This document shows positions 19,098 through 29,818 of a DNA stretch of 64,000 nt, piece after piece (within the stretch, counting starts at the first letter, position 1; each line of letters opens with the position of its first letter). The notes under the pieces were generated by a model. It was not told where the DNA came from. It did no database searches and worked only from the letters and a program-made list of their open reading frames with translations. The position numbers and the translations under genes were made by a program. Source of the DNA: an uncultured bacterium (GTDB lineage Bacteria > Bacteroidota > Bacteroidia > Bacteroidales > Bacteroidaceae); the NCBI GenBank assembly GCA_945829425.1, contig CALZUQ010000004.1:19337-83336 (forward strand), written 5' to 3'.

Positions 19098-21452
19098 ATG
19101 AAGAAAACACTCTTATCACTTGCCATGGTACTGGCGGTAACGGCAGCATCGGCACAACCGGGACTATCGGTGAAAAACCGCGTAGCCCTTCAGCAGTTCA
19201 AGATGAACCAGGCTGGAAGTCCTTTCAGCACAAAAGCCAGCAGAATAAACAAGGTGAAAGGCAAACTGGGAATACCACGTAAGGACGTCCTCGCCATAAC
19301 ACGTCTTGCCGACGGCGTTACGGAGGCCGACCTCCGCGCAGAGGGCATCAACGTGATACGTTGCAGCTACGGCTTCGCGTTCATCTCAACGCCTGTTGAA
19401 GACGCTGAGCGTATCTGCTCGCTGAATATGTTCAAGGACATCCAGTTTGAGAAGCCTGTCAAGGCGAAGATGGTCTACGCCCGTGAAGTGATCGGCGCAA
19501 GCCAGCTGCACCAAGGCATAGGACTGACACAGGCATATACGGGCAAAGGCGTTGTCTGCGGCATTGTCGACAACGGCTTTGATGTCAACCACGTCAACTT
19601 CCTTGACGACGAGGGCAACCACAGGGTGAAGTACTTCGAGACGATAGGTCTGAAAGCTGACGCTCAAGGCAATTATGACCTCGACATTAAGTACGTACAG
19701 ACGCCGAAAGAAATGGCGGAAGTGACCACCGACAACGAAAAATCGTACCACGGCACACACACCATGGGCATCATGGCGGGAAGCTACCGTGGCAACGCCA
19801 GGGTGGCGACACTCGAACAGGCAGCGTCGGGAAAACTTGATGCAAAGGTATACGAAAGCGCGCCAAACCCGTATTACGGCATAGCATACGAGGCAGACAT
19901 CGTGGCGGCAGCGCCTCTCGACATGGTTGACGTAGAGCTGGCACAGGGTGTCCTCGACATGGCGGCATACGCCGGATATTCCGGAAAGCCGGTGGTTATA
20001 AACCTCTCCATGGGCAGCTCACAGGGTCCTCACGACGGCTCTGACGTCATATGTCAGGTGTTCGACAAGATAGCTAAAGAACTGAACGGAAAAATCGTTG
20101 TCGCTTCGGGCAACGAGGGAGACATGAAGCTCGCCATAAACAAGACCTTTACTGCGGACGACAAAGTGATGCAGTCGTTCATTGAGGGAGCGACGGTGGA
20201 AATGGATGAAGGCAAAACATATATGAGATTCGGCTCACTGGAATTCTACAGCAACGACAAGACGCCACCTGCAGAAGTGCAGATTATCATATACAACAAA
20301 TCACGCAAGGCTATATCAGGACGATTCTCCATGTCACTGACGGAAGTGCCGAAGCAGACAGCAAAGTACTGGTGCAGCCCAGGCTATGAAGAATATACCG
20401 GAGTCAAGGCGGACCAGAAGTTCAGCAAATACTTCGAGGGATACCTGGGCATAGGCTGGGACATAGACCCCGGCAGCGGCAGGGCATACGCCATCTTGGA
20501 CATCGCGACGATAGACAACATGTTGAACAACAAGGATAGCAACTATATCTTAGGATTCAAGATAACAGGTGCCGACGGACAGCGTATTGACGGATTTGCC
20601 ATGGGCGACGTCATCTACGGCATAGACAACTTCGGCATCGACGGCTTCGACGACGGAACATGCAACGGAACGGTCTCCAACGAGTCAACAGCGAAGAGCG
20701 TACTCTGCGTAGGATCCATAACGTCATGCAACGTATGGCCTCAGCTCGACGGCAGCGCATACTCACAGCTTGAGAACGGACAGCCTATCGAGACAGCTGG
20801 CAAGGTAAGCTCCTTCACTTCGTACGGCACACTCGTCGACGGACGTAACCTGCCTCACGTGCTGGCGCCGGGAGCGTATGTCATATCGTCCATGAACCGT
20901 TACTACTTCGGAGGAGCAGACCTCTCACAGTATGAGGACCTTCTCACCGCCAAGGCTCTCACCCCTAACAACGACCCATTCGGCTGGTCGTTAGGAACGT
21001 CAATGGCATGTCCTGTCGTGACAGGCACTATAGCTCTCTGGCTTGAGGCAAACCCTGAGCTTACCATGGACGAGATAAAGGACATCATAGCCACAACGGC
21101 GATAAAGACCGACGACATGGTGCTCGACGACCCGGTACAGGTGGGCTACGGAATGATTGACGCTTACGAAGGACTGAAGGAAGTGTTGAGACGTAAGGGC
21201 AGCAGCGGAGTGAAGAACGTCACATCGGAGGACAACCGCCTCGTGGTGACTCCTGACGGCGACCGTCGCGTGAAAGTATTCGTGGCTGGCGAGAGCGAGC
21301 TGAAGATTGAGGTCTTCGACGTTGCCGGAGTAAACGTAGTGGAGAAAACCGTCGCCGGAGACGAAGCGCTGATAGACCTCAGCGGCAACGCAAAGGGTGC
21401 GTACGTCATAAAGGTCAATGGCCGCCTCTCGAAATGTGTATTGATTAAGTAA
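19098..21452 (+). CDS. S8 (subtilisin-like) serine peptidase, secreted
   Basis: 784 aa; catalytic blocks VCGIVDNGFDVNH (Asp), SYHGTHTMGIMAG (His), GWSLGTSMACPVVTGTIALWLEANP (Ser). Confidence 0.92.
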   Translation: MKKTLLSLAMVLAVTAASAQPGLSVKNRVALQQFKMNQAGSPFSTKASRINKVKGKLGIPRKDVLAITRLADGVTEADLRAEGINVIRCSYGFAFISTPVEDAERICSLNMFKDIQFEKPVKAKMVYAREVIGASQLHQGIGLTQAYTGKGVVCGIVDNGFDVNHVNFLDDEGNHRVKYFETIGLKADAQGNYDLDIKYVQTPKEMAEVTTDNEKSYHGTHTMGIMAGSYRGNARVATLEQAASGKLDAKVYESAPNPYYGIAYEADIVAAAPLDMVDVELAQGVLDMAAYAGYSGKPVVINLSMGSSQGPHDGSDVICQVFDKIAKELNGKIVVASGNEGDMKLAINKTFTADDKVMQSFIEGATVEMDEGKTYMRFGSLEFYSNDKTPPAEVQIIIYNKSRKAISGRFSMSLTEVPKQTAKYWCSPGYEEYTGVKADQKFSKYFEGYLGIGWDIDPGSGRAYAILDIATIDNMLNNKDSNYILGFKITGADGQRIDGFAMGDVIYGIDNFGIDGFDDGTCNGTVSNESTAKSVLCVGSITSCNVWPQLDGSAYSQLENGQPIETAGKVSSFTSYGTLVDGRNLPHVLAPGAYVISSMNRYYFGGADLSQYEDLLTAKALTPNNDPFGWSLGTSMACPVVTGTIALWLEANPELTMDEIKDIIATTAIKTDDMVLDDPVQVGYGMIDAYEGLKEVLRRKGSSGVKNVTSEDNRLVVTPDGDRRVKVFVAGESELKIEVFDVAGVNVVEKTVAGDEALIDLSGNAKGAYVIKVNGRLSKCVLIK

Positions 21453-21479
21453 TTTATAACCTTCCAAAACACTATACCT

Positions 21480-24400
21480 ATGCAGAAGACATTATCTACA
21501 TGCCGAAGGCTCATGCTGTTTATCACAGCTTTGCTCGCCTTGCCTTCAGCATCGTTCGCTCAAGAGAGCGGGAAACCAATCATCGAACTGAAGACTGCCG
21601 TACTCGAACAGGAGGGTGAGGAGACAGACCGCACCATTACGCTGTTCCTCGGAGGCTTCAAGCAGGAGACAGACTGGATAGACATAGACTGCGGCTACGG
21701 CACTGAGGAGCATGAGCTGCAGCCTGCCACCATAAGCACGTCGACAGGCCAATGGACCGGCGGAACAAGCATAACATGTGATGTATCGACAGCAGGAGTG
21801 GTGAAGATATACGGCGATGCAGCGAACATCGCCGTGATACGCTTCGACGGCTGTTACATCACAGACATCACCTTGGCAGACATGCCAAACCTGTATTACC
21901 TCAACATGGAGCATAACCTCCTCCACGAGCTGGACCTCTCCAACTTCCCGTCGTTGGCGTCTATCTCTCTCAACGACAACCCCTTCGACCGCAAGCCGCT
22001 GAAGATTGGCGGCAACAAGCCGAAACTTATGCTCCTGGAGATAGGACAGACAGAGAACCTCGACCAGTCGTTCAACCTCTCGGACTATCCGGAGCTGGTG
22101 TCGTTCGATGCTTATGCCAACAAGGGTCTCAGAACTCTCGACCCTTCCGGCTGTCCGAAGCTGCAGCGACTCTCAATAGACGGAACGAACGTCAAGACGC
22201 TCGACCTTTCGAAGAACCCTACCATAACGATCCTGAACATCAGCGATACGGGGATAAAGGACATCGACCTCAGCAGCCTCACATACCTGCAGCAGTTCTA
22301 TGCCGACCACCAGTCGAGCAGCATGAACACCGACGCAAAACTCACGAAACTCGACGTCACGAAGAACGAGAAGCTCGTATATCTCTTTGCCAGCGGAAAC
22401 CTACTTACCGACATCGACCTGAGCAAGAACTACTACCTCCAGCAGCTCTACCTCGCCGACAACCAGCTGACGAGCATTAACCTCGAAAATAACCCGAACC
22501 TCATAAACGTCATACTGCGCAAGAACAACATGGACTTCGCCACACTGCCTCTGCCGGGCGAGTGGAACCAGTATGACTATTACCAGAACAACATGCCGAT
22601 AGCGAAGACAGTAAAGGTCGGCGACGTCCTTGACTATTCAGCACGTGTGCTCAGGGAGGGGACGGAGACCTCATGCGCCGTATTCACGACATCGGAAGAG
22701 ACAGCAGGCATGACGACACGCCTCTCGGAGGAATACTACACCTACGCCGACGGCAAGGTGACGTTCCTCGCCGCTCCGTCAGACAGCGTGTACATAGCTT
22801 TCCAGAACGACAAGTTCCCGGACCTCACCTTCGAATACATGCCTCTCCGCACGAATAAGTTCAAGGTGAAGACGGTAGAGGACTTTGGCAAGGAGGACGT
22901 AACAGCAGTCATACGCCCTACGCTGACACCAAGCGGAGTGACCGTGAAGATGAGAGTGGGCATGGCAGGTGCGACACCTGAGAGTCCTAAGACATTCTAC
23001 ATCGCTGACAGCCAGGGCAACAAGAAGGAGTACAAGGCTACGACAGCGGGACTGCCCGACGCGGAGAACGTAGTGTACCAAGGCACTGACTACCTCGTGA
23101 ACATCCTCGTGCCACAGGACGAGGCGATGACCTCCCTCGCCATAGAGGGGCAGCAGCTCAACGCCATAGACCTCACCCAAGCACGCTGCCTCGGCACGCT
23201 GAGCCTCACAGGGTCGGGACTGTATGACATTGACCTGAGATACAACAGGGTGTTGAGAAGTCTGAAACTTACGGACAACCACTTCTCCACACTGAATATC
23301 CGCGGCTTAAACGACGCATACCAGAAGACCTTGCTGCAGGACATTGACCTCAGCAACAACGAGATGACTGCGGTGACGCTCAACGACATGGGTACGATAC
23401 ACAACCTCAACCTCAGCCACAACAAACTGACGGAACTCTCGCTGAAGGACGCCGACAACATGGAGACGCTCTATCTCAACGACAATATGCTTGAGACGGT
23501 GAACGCCAACTACTGCACGCTGATGACGGACTTCGACATCTCCAACAACAACATCTCTGAACTCGTGATGCCTTCAGAGCTGTCGCTGCAGCGCTTCCGT
23601 TGCAACGACAACAAGCTCTCCTTCGCCACCCTTCCGGTAATAGCGGGACTGGAGGAATATGTCTATGCTCCACAGAACGACGTGGTGATAGCCACCAAGG
23701 CTCCTGGCGTAGACCTCCAGCTACATAACGTTGAGGGCAAGACGACATACGTATGGAAGACGACAGACGGCACGGTGCTTCAGAAAGGTACGGACTACAC
23801 CATCACCGACGGCATGACGCGCTTCCTCGATCCGGCGATAGGCAAGAAGGCTTACTGCGAGATGACAAACGCCCTCTTCCCGCTACTGACGGTGAAGACA
23901 ACGACGATAGAAGCCTCTGACATGCCGAGCTACAAGATTGCGTCGTTTACAACGACCGAGGACGGCGAGGGAACAATGGTGCTGCGCTCCGAAATACCTA
24001 CCACGATATGTATCGACTGGAAAGGCGGCGGTGTTGCCGTAGAGAGCTATTCCGTAACCAACGACCTCGTGGTGACACCGGTCAAGGCACAGGCAGGAAG
24101 CGAGTGCGCCATATACGCCTACGAGGCTGAGACACCGCTCTACGTCCTCAACATCACCGGCATAAAGATGAAGGACGTAGACCTTACGAACATGAAGAAC
24201 CTCACGCTCGTAAACATCACCAGCGCCGGAATAACGGACGTGAAACTGCCGGAGTCGAAGAAACTCGCAGAGATCATCCTCGACGGCAACGCCATAGAGG
24301 CTATAGACCTTTCGAAATACGCTTCACAGCTCCGCATGGTGTCTATAAACAACAACCTCCTGACCTCCTTCGACGCTACAGGCATGAAGAACCTCTTCAG

Positions 24401-25175
24401 CCTCAGCCTCGGCGGCAACAAGCTGACATCGGTGACACTCGACAACCCTTCAATGTATAACCTCCAGCTTTCAGGCAACGAGCTTGAGACGATAGACCTC
24501 AGCAAGGCTCCTAACGTTTCGCAGCTCTTCCTGACGAACAACAAGTTCGAGAGCATTGACCTCACTCCGCTGAAGGGTCTCGTGGCTCTCACCGTAGACT
24601 ATAACCGCTTCAGGATAAGCACCCTGCCACGCCCTAACGCAAACTACACCGTCTTCCTCTATGGCAATCAGGCGAACATCGACGCACAGGCTGACGAGAA
24701 CGGTGTCGTAGACCTCTCTTCTGAGGCTTACGTCGGCGCGACACCTACGACATTCCGATGGTTCATAGACTTCCCATGGTATGACGAAAACAGCGGCGAG
24801 CTGACCGGCGAGGAGCTGTACTACGACGACGAGGTGTTCATAACCGAAGGCAAGACACGCTTCACAAAGGCTCTCAACAACGTTGTATGCGCCATGCTCA
24901 ACGAGGAGTATCCTAACCTCACGCTCTATACCAATGCTTTCAACGTCACCACCGTCTCGGGCGTAGAGAACATCTTCGCTGACAACGGAAGCAGCATCAG
25001 CATAGAAGGAAAGACAATATCCGTCAGCAACAGCGTGAGCACCCGCACAGAGGTGTTCAGCGCAAACGGCACTCTCGTAGCCACAAGCCACGGCACTGCC
25101 GCCAGATTCAATGTCGCTCCTGGAATATACATTGTGAAGAACGGTGAGAACACCGTAAAGGCTGTAGTAAGATAA
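21480..25175 (+). CDS. Large secreted leucine-rich-repeat protein
   Basis: 1231 aa; signal peptide; many LRRs (LKTLDLSKNPTITILNISDTGIKDIDLSSL, LQQLYLADNQLTSINLENNPNL). Confidence 0.9.
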   Translation: MQKTLSTCRRLMLFITALLALPSASFAQESGKPIIELKTAVLEQEGEETDRTITLFLGGFKQETDWIDIDCGYGTEEHELQPATISTSTGQWTGGTSITCDVSTAGVVKIYGDAANIAVIRFDGCYITDITLADMPNLYYLNMEHNLLHELDLSNFPSLASISLNDNPFDRKPLKIGGNKPKLMLLEIGQTENLDQSFNLSDYPELVSFDAYANKGLRTLDPSGCPKLQRLSIDGTNVKTLDLSKNPTITILNISDTGIKDIDLSSLTYLQQFYADHQSSSMNTDAKLTKLDVTKNEKLVYLFASGNLLTDIDLSKNYYLQQLYLADNQLTSINLENNPNLINVILRKNNMDFATLPLPGEWNQYDYYQNNMPIAKTVKVGDVLDYSARVLREGTETSCAVFTTSEETAGMTTRLSEEYYTYADGKVTFLAAPSDSVYIAFQNDKFPDLTFEYMPLRTNKFKVKTVEDFGKEDVTAVIRPTLTPSGVTVKMRVGMAGATPESPKTFYIADSQGNKKEYKATTAGLPDAENVVYQGTDYLVNILVPQDEAMTSLAIEGQQLNAIDLTQARCLGTLSLTGSGLYDIDLRYNRVLRSLKLTDNHFSTLNIRGLNDAYQKTLLQDIDLSNNEMTAVTLNDMGTIHNLNLSHNKLTELSLKDADNMETLYLNDNMLETVNANYCTLMTDFDISNNNISELVMPSELSLQRFRCNDNKLSFATLPVIAGLEEYVYAPQNDVVIATKAPGVDLQLHNVEGKTTYVWKTTDGTVLQKGTDYTITDGMTRFLDPAIGKKAYCEMTNALFPLLTVKTTTIEASDMPSYKIASFTTTEDGEGTMVLRSEIPTTICIDWKGGGVAVESYSVTNDLVVTPVKAQAGSECAIYAYEAETPLYVLNITGIKMKDVDLTNMKNLTLVNITSAGITDVKLPESKKLAEIILDGNAIEAIDLSKYASQLRMVSINNNLLTSFDATGMKNLFSLSLGGNKLTSVTLDNPSMYNLQLSGNELETIDLSKAPNVSQLFLTNNKFESIDLTPLKGLVALTVDYNRFRISTLPRPNANYTVFLYGNQANIDAQADENGVVDLSSEAYVGATPTTFRWFIDFPWYDENSGELTGEELYYDDEVFITEGKTRFTKALNNVVCAMLNEEYPNLTLYTNAFNVTTVSGVENIFADNGSSISIEGKTISVSNSVSTRTEVFSANGTLVATSHGTAARFNVAPGIYIVKNGENTVKAVVR

Positions 25176-25197
25176 TTACGACAGGCTAAGATATAAT

Positions 25198-25249
25198 AAA
25201 GGTGGGTTCTGAGAATATGGCATTACCATAATCTTCAGAACCCACCTTT
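25198..25249. terminator. Hairpin terminator with 15-bp perfect stem related to the MITE TIR sequence
   Basis: aaaggtgggttctga ... tcagaacccaccttt. Confidence 0.7.
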
Positions 25250-25262
25250 TGTCTTTGCCATA

Positions 25263-25318
25263 CCCAGGGGTTCTGCTTCGCTCTGCCCTGGGCTAAGGGC
25301 TTTTGCGCTTTGCCCTTA
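25263..25318. repeat. Twin hairpin repeat (cccaggg..ccctggg / taagggc..gccctta)
   Basis: Two adjacent inverted repeats read directly; same general form as dispersed Bacteroidales repeats. Confidence 0.7.
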
Positions 25319-25412
25319 GGGACGTGCCTTGCACCATTGTTTACCGGCAACAAGAACTTGCGAAAGAAAAATAAATTATGCGAAAAAGTTTGTCCATAAG
25401 GAGGAAAATATG

Positions 25413-25420
25413 TATTTTTG
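25413..25420 (+). promoter_or_regulatory. Bacteroidetes -7 element (TATTTTTG)
   Basis: TAnnTTTG 70 bp upstream of MITE-like copy B. Confidence 0.4.
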
Positions 25421-25490
25421 TAGAACAATAGAAAGAAGGGAGCCTTGTTACGCAGAAAAGAAAGGCTGACGCCTTTGCTGCACAGGAAAT

Positions 25491-25687
25491 TAAGGTGGGT
25501 TCTATAAATTCGCTTTGTCAGATTTTGGAGTTATTTTCGAGTTCAAATTGTAAGTTAAAGAGGGAGTGTAGCGAGCTACATGACCGATTTAACTTGCGAT
25601 TTGAGCCGAAAAGAACCCAAAAGATGACAAAACGTCACTCACTATTAAAACCACTTTTGACGGTGGGAATTTATAGAACCCACCTTA
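25491..25687. mobile_element. MITE-like element copy B (197 bp, 21-bp perfect TIRs)
   Basis: TAAGGTGGGTTCTATAAATTC ... GAATTTATAGAACCCACCTTA; internal aagttaaa..tttaactt stem and gagggag-tgtagc gag ctaca-tgaccga core. Confidence 0.8.
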
Positions 25688-25714
25688 AATCGTTTATCAA
25701 AAAAAAATAAAGAC

Positions 25715-27058
25715 ATGAAACTGACAGACATACTGAACCTCATAACCTCACACTTCGTGGTGAGGCAGGATATGGAGGACGAGCAGGAGATCATCCGGCA
25801 GATCAAGAACGGCGTGACGTTCCGCGGCTCCAACCTCTGGGTGCTGGTGTTCGCTATCTTCATAGCGTCGTTAGGCCTCAACGTCAACTCCACGGCAGTG
25901 ATAATAGGAGCCATGCTTATCTCCCCACTCATGGGACCTATCATAGGCATGGGTCTCGCCATAGGAATCAATGATGTCGAACTGCTGAAACGTGCGGCAC
26001 GTAACTTCGGCACGGCGACGCTGATCAGTGTGCTTACGGCAACGGTATATTTCCTCATAACGCCACTCGGTGAGGCGCAGTCAGAACTGCTGGCACGCAC
26101 GTCGCCGACGCTCTACGACGTGCTGATAGCCACCTTCGGCGGTGCGGCAGGCATCCTGGCGCTGTGTACGAAAGGCAAAGGCAACGTCATCCCGGGCGTA
26201 GCGATAGCTACAGCTCTCATGCCGCCGTTGTGTACGGCAGGGTACGGTCTTGCCACGGGACACCTGCTTTATTTCCTCGGAGCTTTTTACCTGTTCTTCA
26301 TAAACACCGTCTTCATAAGCCTTGCGACATACCTCGGAGTGAGGCTCATGCACTTCCGTCAGAAAGAGTTCGCCTCACCTGCTGCACAGAAGAAGGCACA
26401 GCGCATAATAACAGGACTGGCAGTAGTGACCATGCTGCCGGCGGTTGTCATGACGGTGAACATCGTCAGGAAGAGCATTTTCGATAACAACGTAAACAGA
26501 TTCGTACATACCGAGCTGTCGATGCCCGGCACACAGGTCATCTCGACGAACACCGACAAAGAGGGCAGTGTGCTGAACGTCGTGGCGGTAGGACGCGAGA
26601 TAAGCACGGAGAAAGCGAAAGACGCAGAAAGGCGCATGGCGCAATACGGACTTGGAGACTATGTGCTGAACATCATCCAGGGAGAGCAGTCGGACAGCAT
26701 GCTGACGCTCAGTTCGCGCCTGTCGCAGATAACGACGTCAAGGCAGGACGACCAAAAGAAAATCATGGAGATGTCGGCGCAGATAACACAGCTCCGCACG
26801 GCTCTCAACGCTTACGAGCGTTACGCCACCTTGTCACAGGAGGTTATGGGAGAAATGAAGGTTCTCTTCCCCAAGGTTAAGGCACTGAGCATGTCGAAGG
26901 CCGTGGAAGCACAGCGCGACACGACAGAGACCAAACAGTTTGTGGCAGCCAAGATCGTCACCGACGCAAAGTCCCGCATGACGGCGGAAGAGACCTCACG
27001 CCTGCAGCAATGGCTGAAGGAAAGGGTGAAGGCGGACAGTCTCGTAGTAGTATATTGA
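25715..27058 (+). CDS. DUF389 domain (TIGR00341-like) membrane protein
   Basis: 447 aa; ASLGLNVNSTAVIIGAMLISPLMGPIIGMGLAIGI, IPGVAIATALMPPLCTAGYGLATG; C-terminal coiled coil. Confidence 0.92.
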   Translation: MKLTDILNLITSHFVVRQDMEDEQEIIRQIKNGVTFRGSNLWVLVFAIFIASLGLNVNSTAVIIGAMLISPLMGPIIGMGLAIGINDVELLKRAARNFGTATLISVLTATVYFLITPLGEAQSELLARTSPTLYDVLIATFGGAAGILALCTKGKGNVIPGVAIATALMPPLCTAGYGLATGHLLYFLGAFYLFFINTVFISLATYLGVRLMHFRQKEFASPAAQKKAQRIITGLAVVTMLPAVVMTVNIVRKSIFDNNVNRFVHTELSMPGTQVISTNTDKEGSVLNVVAVGREISTEKAKDAERRMAQYGLGDYVLNIIQGEQSDSMLTLSSRLSQITTSRQDDQKKIMEMSAQITQLRTALNAYERYATLSQEVMGEMKVLFPKVKALSMSKAVEAQRDTTETKQFVAAKIVTDAKSRMTAEETSRLQQWLKERVKADSLVVVY

Positions 27059-27120
27059 CCCTGTGACGGTGTGTAATTGACCACATGCCGGACTATAATT
27101 AACCTCATACCGGACCAGGA
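27055..27120. repeat. Degenerate 22-bp x 3 phased repeat at the 3' end of the DUF389 gene
   Basis: TTGACCCTGTGACGGTGTGTAA / TTGACCACATGCCGGACTATAA / TTAACCTCATACCGGACCAGGA. Confidence 0.6.
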
Positions 27121-27146
27121 GGTTTCTCCGGAAGCCCATTTCCCTT

Positions 27147-27187
27147 ACTTCCCTTTGGCATTGTCGCCGGAGGGAAGTCTTTTTTTA
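27147..27187 (+). terminator. Rho-independent-type terminator
   Basis: acttccct ... agggaagt followed by ctttttttatt. Confidence 0.75.
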
Positions 27188-27402
27188 TTTACTTCACCTT
27201 TATTACCCCTCCTTTCCTCATGCAGCCCTACAGAGGGCTTTCGGGCAGAAAAAAAGAACAAGTCGGAACAAAAGCAGCAAATTCCCAAGAAATAGATTAC
27301 AGTTTAAAAGGAATGCACTTCATTTGCTTTCAAACTGTAAGTTTACTAAAATTTATCTACAAATACAGTCATCTTTTGTTGCTATTTTTGCTCAAAATGT
27401 TG

Positions 27403-27410
27403 TAACTTTG
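27403..27410 (+). promoter_or_regulatory. Bacteroidetes -7 element (TAACTTTG) for dapF
   Basis: TAnnTTTG about 50 nt upstream of dapF ATG. Confidence 0.55.
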
Positions 27411-27458
27411 CATCGAAAATAATAAAAATGAAACTATTTTAGAAGAATATCTCACAAT

Positions 27459-28301
27459 ATGTCACTTATACGTTTTACCAAGATGCACGGTTTAGGCAAC
27501 GATTATATATATGTATATACAGAATGTAACCATATAGCCGACCCGAATGACTTTTCGATACGCTGGAGCCGCCAGCATACAGGAATAGGCAGCGACGGTC
27601 TTGTAATGATTGGCAAGAGCGGGAAAGCCGACTTCTCCATGCGTATCTTCAACGCCGACGGCTCGGAAGCCCGTATGTGCGGCAACGCCTCGCGGTGCAT
27701 CGGTAAATACGTCTATGACAAAGGGCTTACGATGAAGACCGACCTTACGCTGGAGACACTCTCGGGCATCGTGGGGCTGCACCTTCACATAGGCGAAGAC
27801 GGAAAGGTAGAGAAGGTTACGGTAGACATGGGAGTTCCGGTCCTTGCCGACACAACGCTCATAGCCACCGCCGACGGCACTTTGGAGAACGCCCCGATAG
27901 ACACTCTTGATGGCGTTTACGAAGGAACATTCGTCAGCATGGGCAACCCTCACGCCGTGATTTTCACCAAAGACTGTGAGAAGACCGACGTGGCGAGGAT
28001 AGGAAAGCAGATAGAGTTCCACCACCTCTTTCCGGAGCGCGTCAACGTAGAGTTTGCCACCATACTCCCCCACGACGTCATAAGGATGAGGGTATGGGAG
28101 CGCGGCAGCGGAATAACACAGGCATGCGGCACAGGGGCTTGCGCCACGGCTGTTGCTGCCATGACGAACGGCTTGACGGGACGTGCGGTGACGGTAGTCA
28201 TGGACGGCGGAAGCTTAGACATACGCTGGGACGAGAGCGACAACCACGTGTACATGACGGGGACAGCGACGACAGCCTTCGAAGGGGAGCTGGAGGAATA
28301 A
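27459..28301 (+). CDS. dapF: Diaminopimelate epimerase
   Basis: 280 aa; [47 protein letters not shown]. Confidence 0.96.
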   Translation: MSLIRFTKMHGLGNDYIYVYTECNHIADPNDFSIRWSRQHTGIGSDGLVMIGKSGKADFSMRIFNADGSEARMCGNASRCIGKYVYDKGLTMKTDLTLETLSGIVGLHLHIGEDGKVEKVTVDMGVPVLADTTLIATADGTLENAPIDTLDGVYEGTFVSMGNPHAVIFTKDCEKTDVARIGKQIEFHHLFPERVNVEFATILPHDVIRMRVWERGSGITQACGTGACATAVAAMTNGLTGRAVTVVMDGGSLDIRWDESDNHVYMTGTATTAFEGELEE

Positions 28302-28412
28302 CGTTTCCCGCAGCGAGAACAAAAAAGACCACACACACAAATAAATATCCACCATACTGCCCAAGGCCGCGGACCTCCAAGCCCTACGGCAGAGAAAATA
28401 GAGAAAAAGAAT

Positions 28413-29642
28413 ATGACACTTGTAAACGAACATTTCCTCAAGCTGCCAAACAACTATCTGTTTGCAGACATCGCCAAGAAAGTCAATGCTTTCAAGGTAT
28501 CACACCCTAACGCACGCATCATAAGCCTCGGCATTGGCGACGTGACACAGCCGCTATGTCCCGCAGTGATAGAAGCAATGCACAAAGCGGTAGACGAAAT
28601 GGCAAACGGCGAGACGTTCAGAGGCTACGGACCGGAGCAGGGGTATAAGTTCCTCAGAGACGCCATAGTGAAGAACGACTACCTCGCACGAGGCATACAC
28701 ATCGACGCCAACGAGGTGTTCGTAAACGACGGAGCAAAGAGCGACACGGGAAACTTCCAGGAGTTGATACGTTGGGACAACTCGATATGTGTCACCGACC
28801 CTATCTATCCCGTTTACATCGACTCGAACGTGATGATCGGCAGGGCGGGAGTCCTGGAAGACGGGAAATGGAGCAATGTGATATACGTCCCTTGCACGGA
28901 AGAGAACAACTTCACGCCGGAGCCTCCGGCAAACCGTGTCGACGTCATATACCTATGCTATCCGAACAACCCTACGGGAACCGTAATAACGAAGGAAGCA
29001 CTGAAGAAATGGGTGCAGTATGCACTGAAGAACGACGCGCTGATCTTCTACGACGCTGCCTATGAGGCATATATCCAGGACCCGGACATTCCTCACAGCA
29101 TATACGAGATAAAAGGAGCGAAGAAATGTGCCGTAGAGTTCAAGAGCTTCTCGAAGACAGCCGGATTTACGGGCATACGTTGCGGATATACCGTAGTGCC
29201 GAAAGAGGTCATGGCTTCCACACTGACAGGAGAGCGCATACCGCTCAACAACCTGTGGAACAGAAGACAGTGTACGAAGTTCAACGGCACAAGCTACGTC
29301 AGCCAGAGAGCCGCCGAGGCGACATACAGCCCGGAAGGCAAGGCTCAGGTCAGGGAGGTCATTGACTACTACATGACGAATGCGAGAATCATGAAGGAAG
29401 GATTTGAGAATGTAGGCATAAAGGTTTACGGCGGCGACAACGCTCCGTATCTCTGGCTTAGGACTCCCCGCGACATGACGTCATGGAAATTCTTTGAGCA
29501 GATGCTCTATGAAGCACATGTGGTATGCACGCCGGGTGTCGGTTTCGGACCGAGCGGCGAAGGCTTCGTAAGGCTTACGGCGTTCGGAAAGCGCGAAGAC
29601 TGCATAGAAGCCATGAACTGGATAAAGGATTGGATGAAGTAG
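28413..29642 (+). CDS. dapL: LL-diaminopimelate aminotransferase
   Basis: 409 aa; LFADIAKKVNAFKVSHPNARIISLGIGDVTQPLCPAVIEAM, YLCYPNNPTGTVITKEAL, EFKSFSKTAGFTGIRCGYTVVP. Confidence 0.96.
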   Translation: MTLVNEHFLKLPNNYLFADIAKKVNAFKVSHPNARIISLGIGDVTQPLCPAVIEAMHKAVDEMANGETFRGYGPEQGYKFLRDAIVKNDYLARGIHIDANEVFVNDGAKSDTGNFQELIRWDNSICVTDPIYPVYIDSNVMIGRAGVLEDGKWSNVIYVPCTEENNFTPEPPANRVDVIYLCYPNNPTGTVITKEALKKWVQYALKNDALIFYDAAYEAYIQDPDIPHSIYEIKGAKKCAVEFKSFSKTAGFTGIRCGYTVVPKEVMASTLTGERIPLNNLWNRRQCTKFNGTSYVSQRAAEATYSPEGKAQVREVIDYYMTNARIMKEGFENVGIKVYGGDNAPYLWLRTPRDMTSWKFFEQMLYEAHVVCTPGVGFGPSGEGFVRLTAFGKREDCIEAMNWIKDWMK

Positions 29643-29818
29643 GACGACAAGAAACTTAACGATGCCAAAGACAGCAACACAGACACCAACCGCGCGACGG
29701 CATTTCAGCAACACAAACCTACGCTGACACTACAGCGACCCTATAAGGCAACCAAGACAAGCAACAATACATAACAACAACACAAACACAAAAAACTGTT
29801 TTTAAAAAGGTAAAGATT

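Noticed and set aside
25186-25428. Minus-strand ORF over twin hairpins
   Set aside because: Derived from dispersed hairpin repeats and a terminator.
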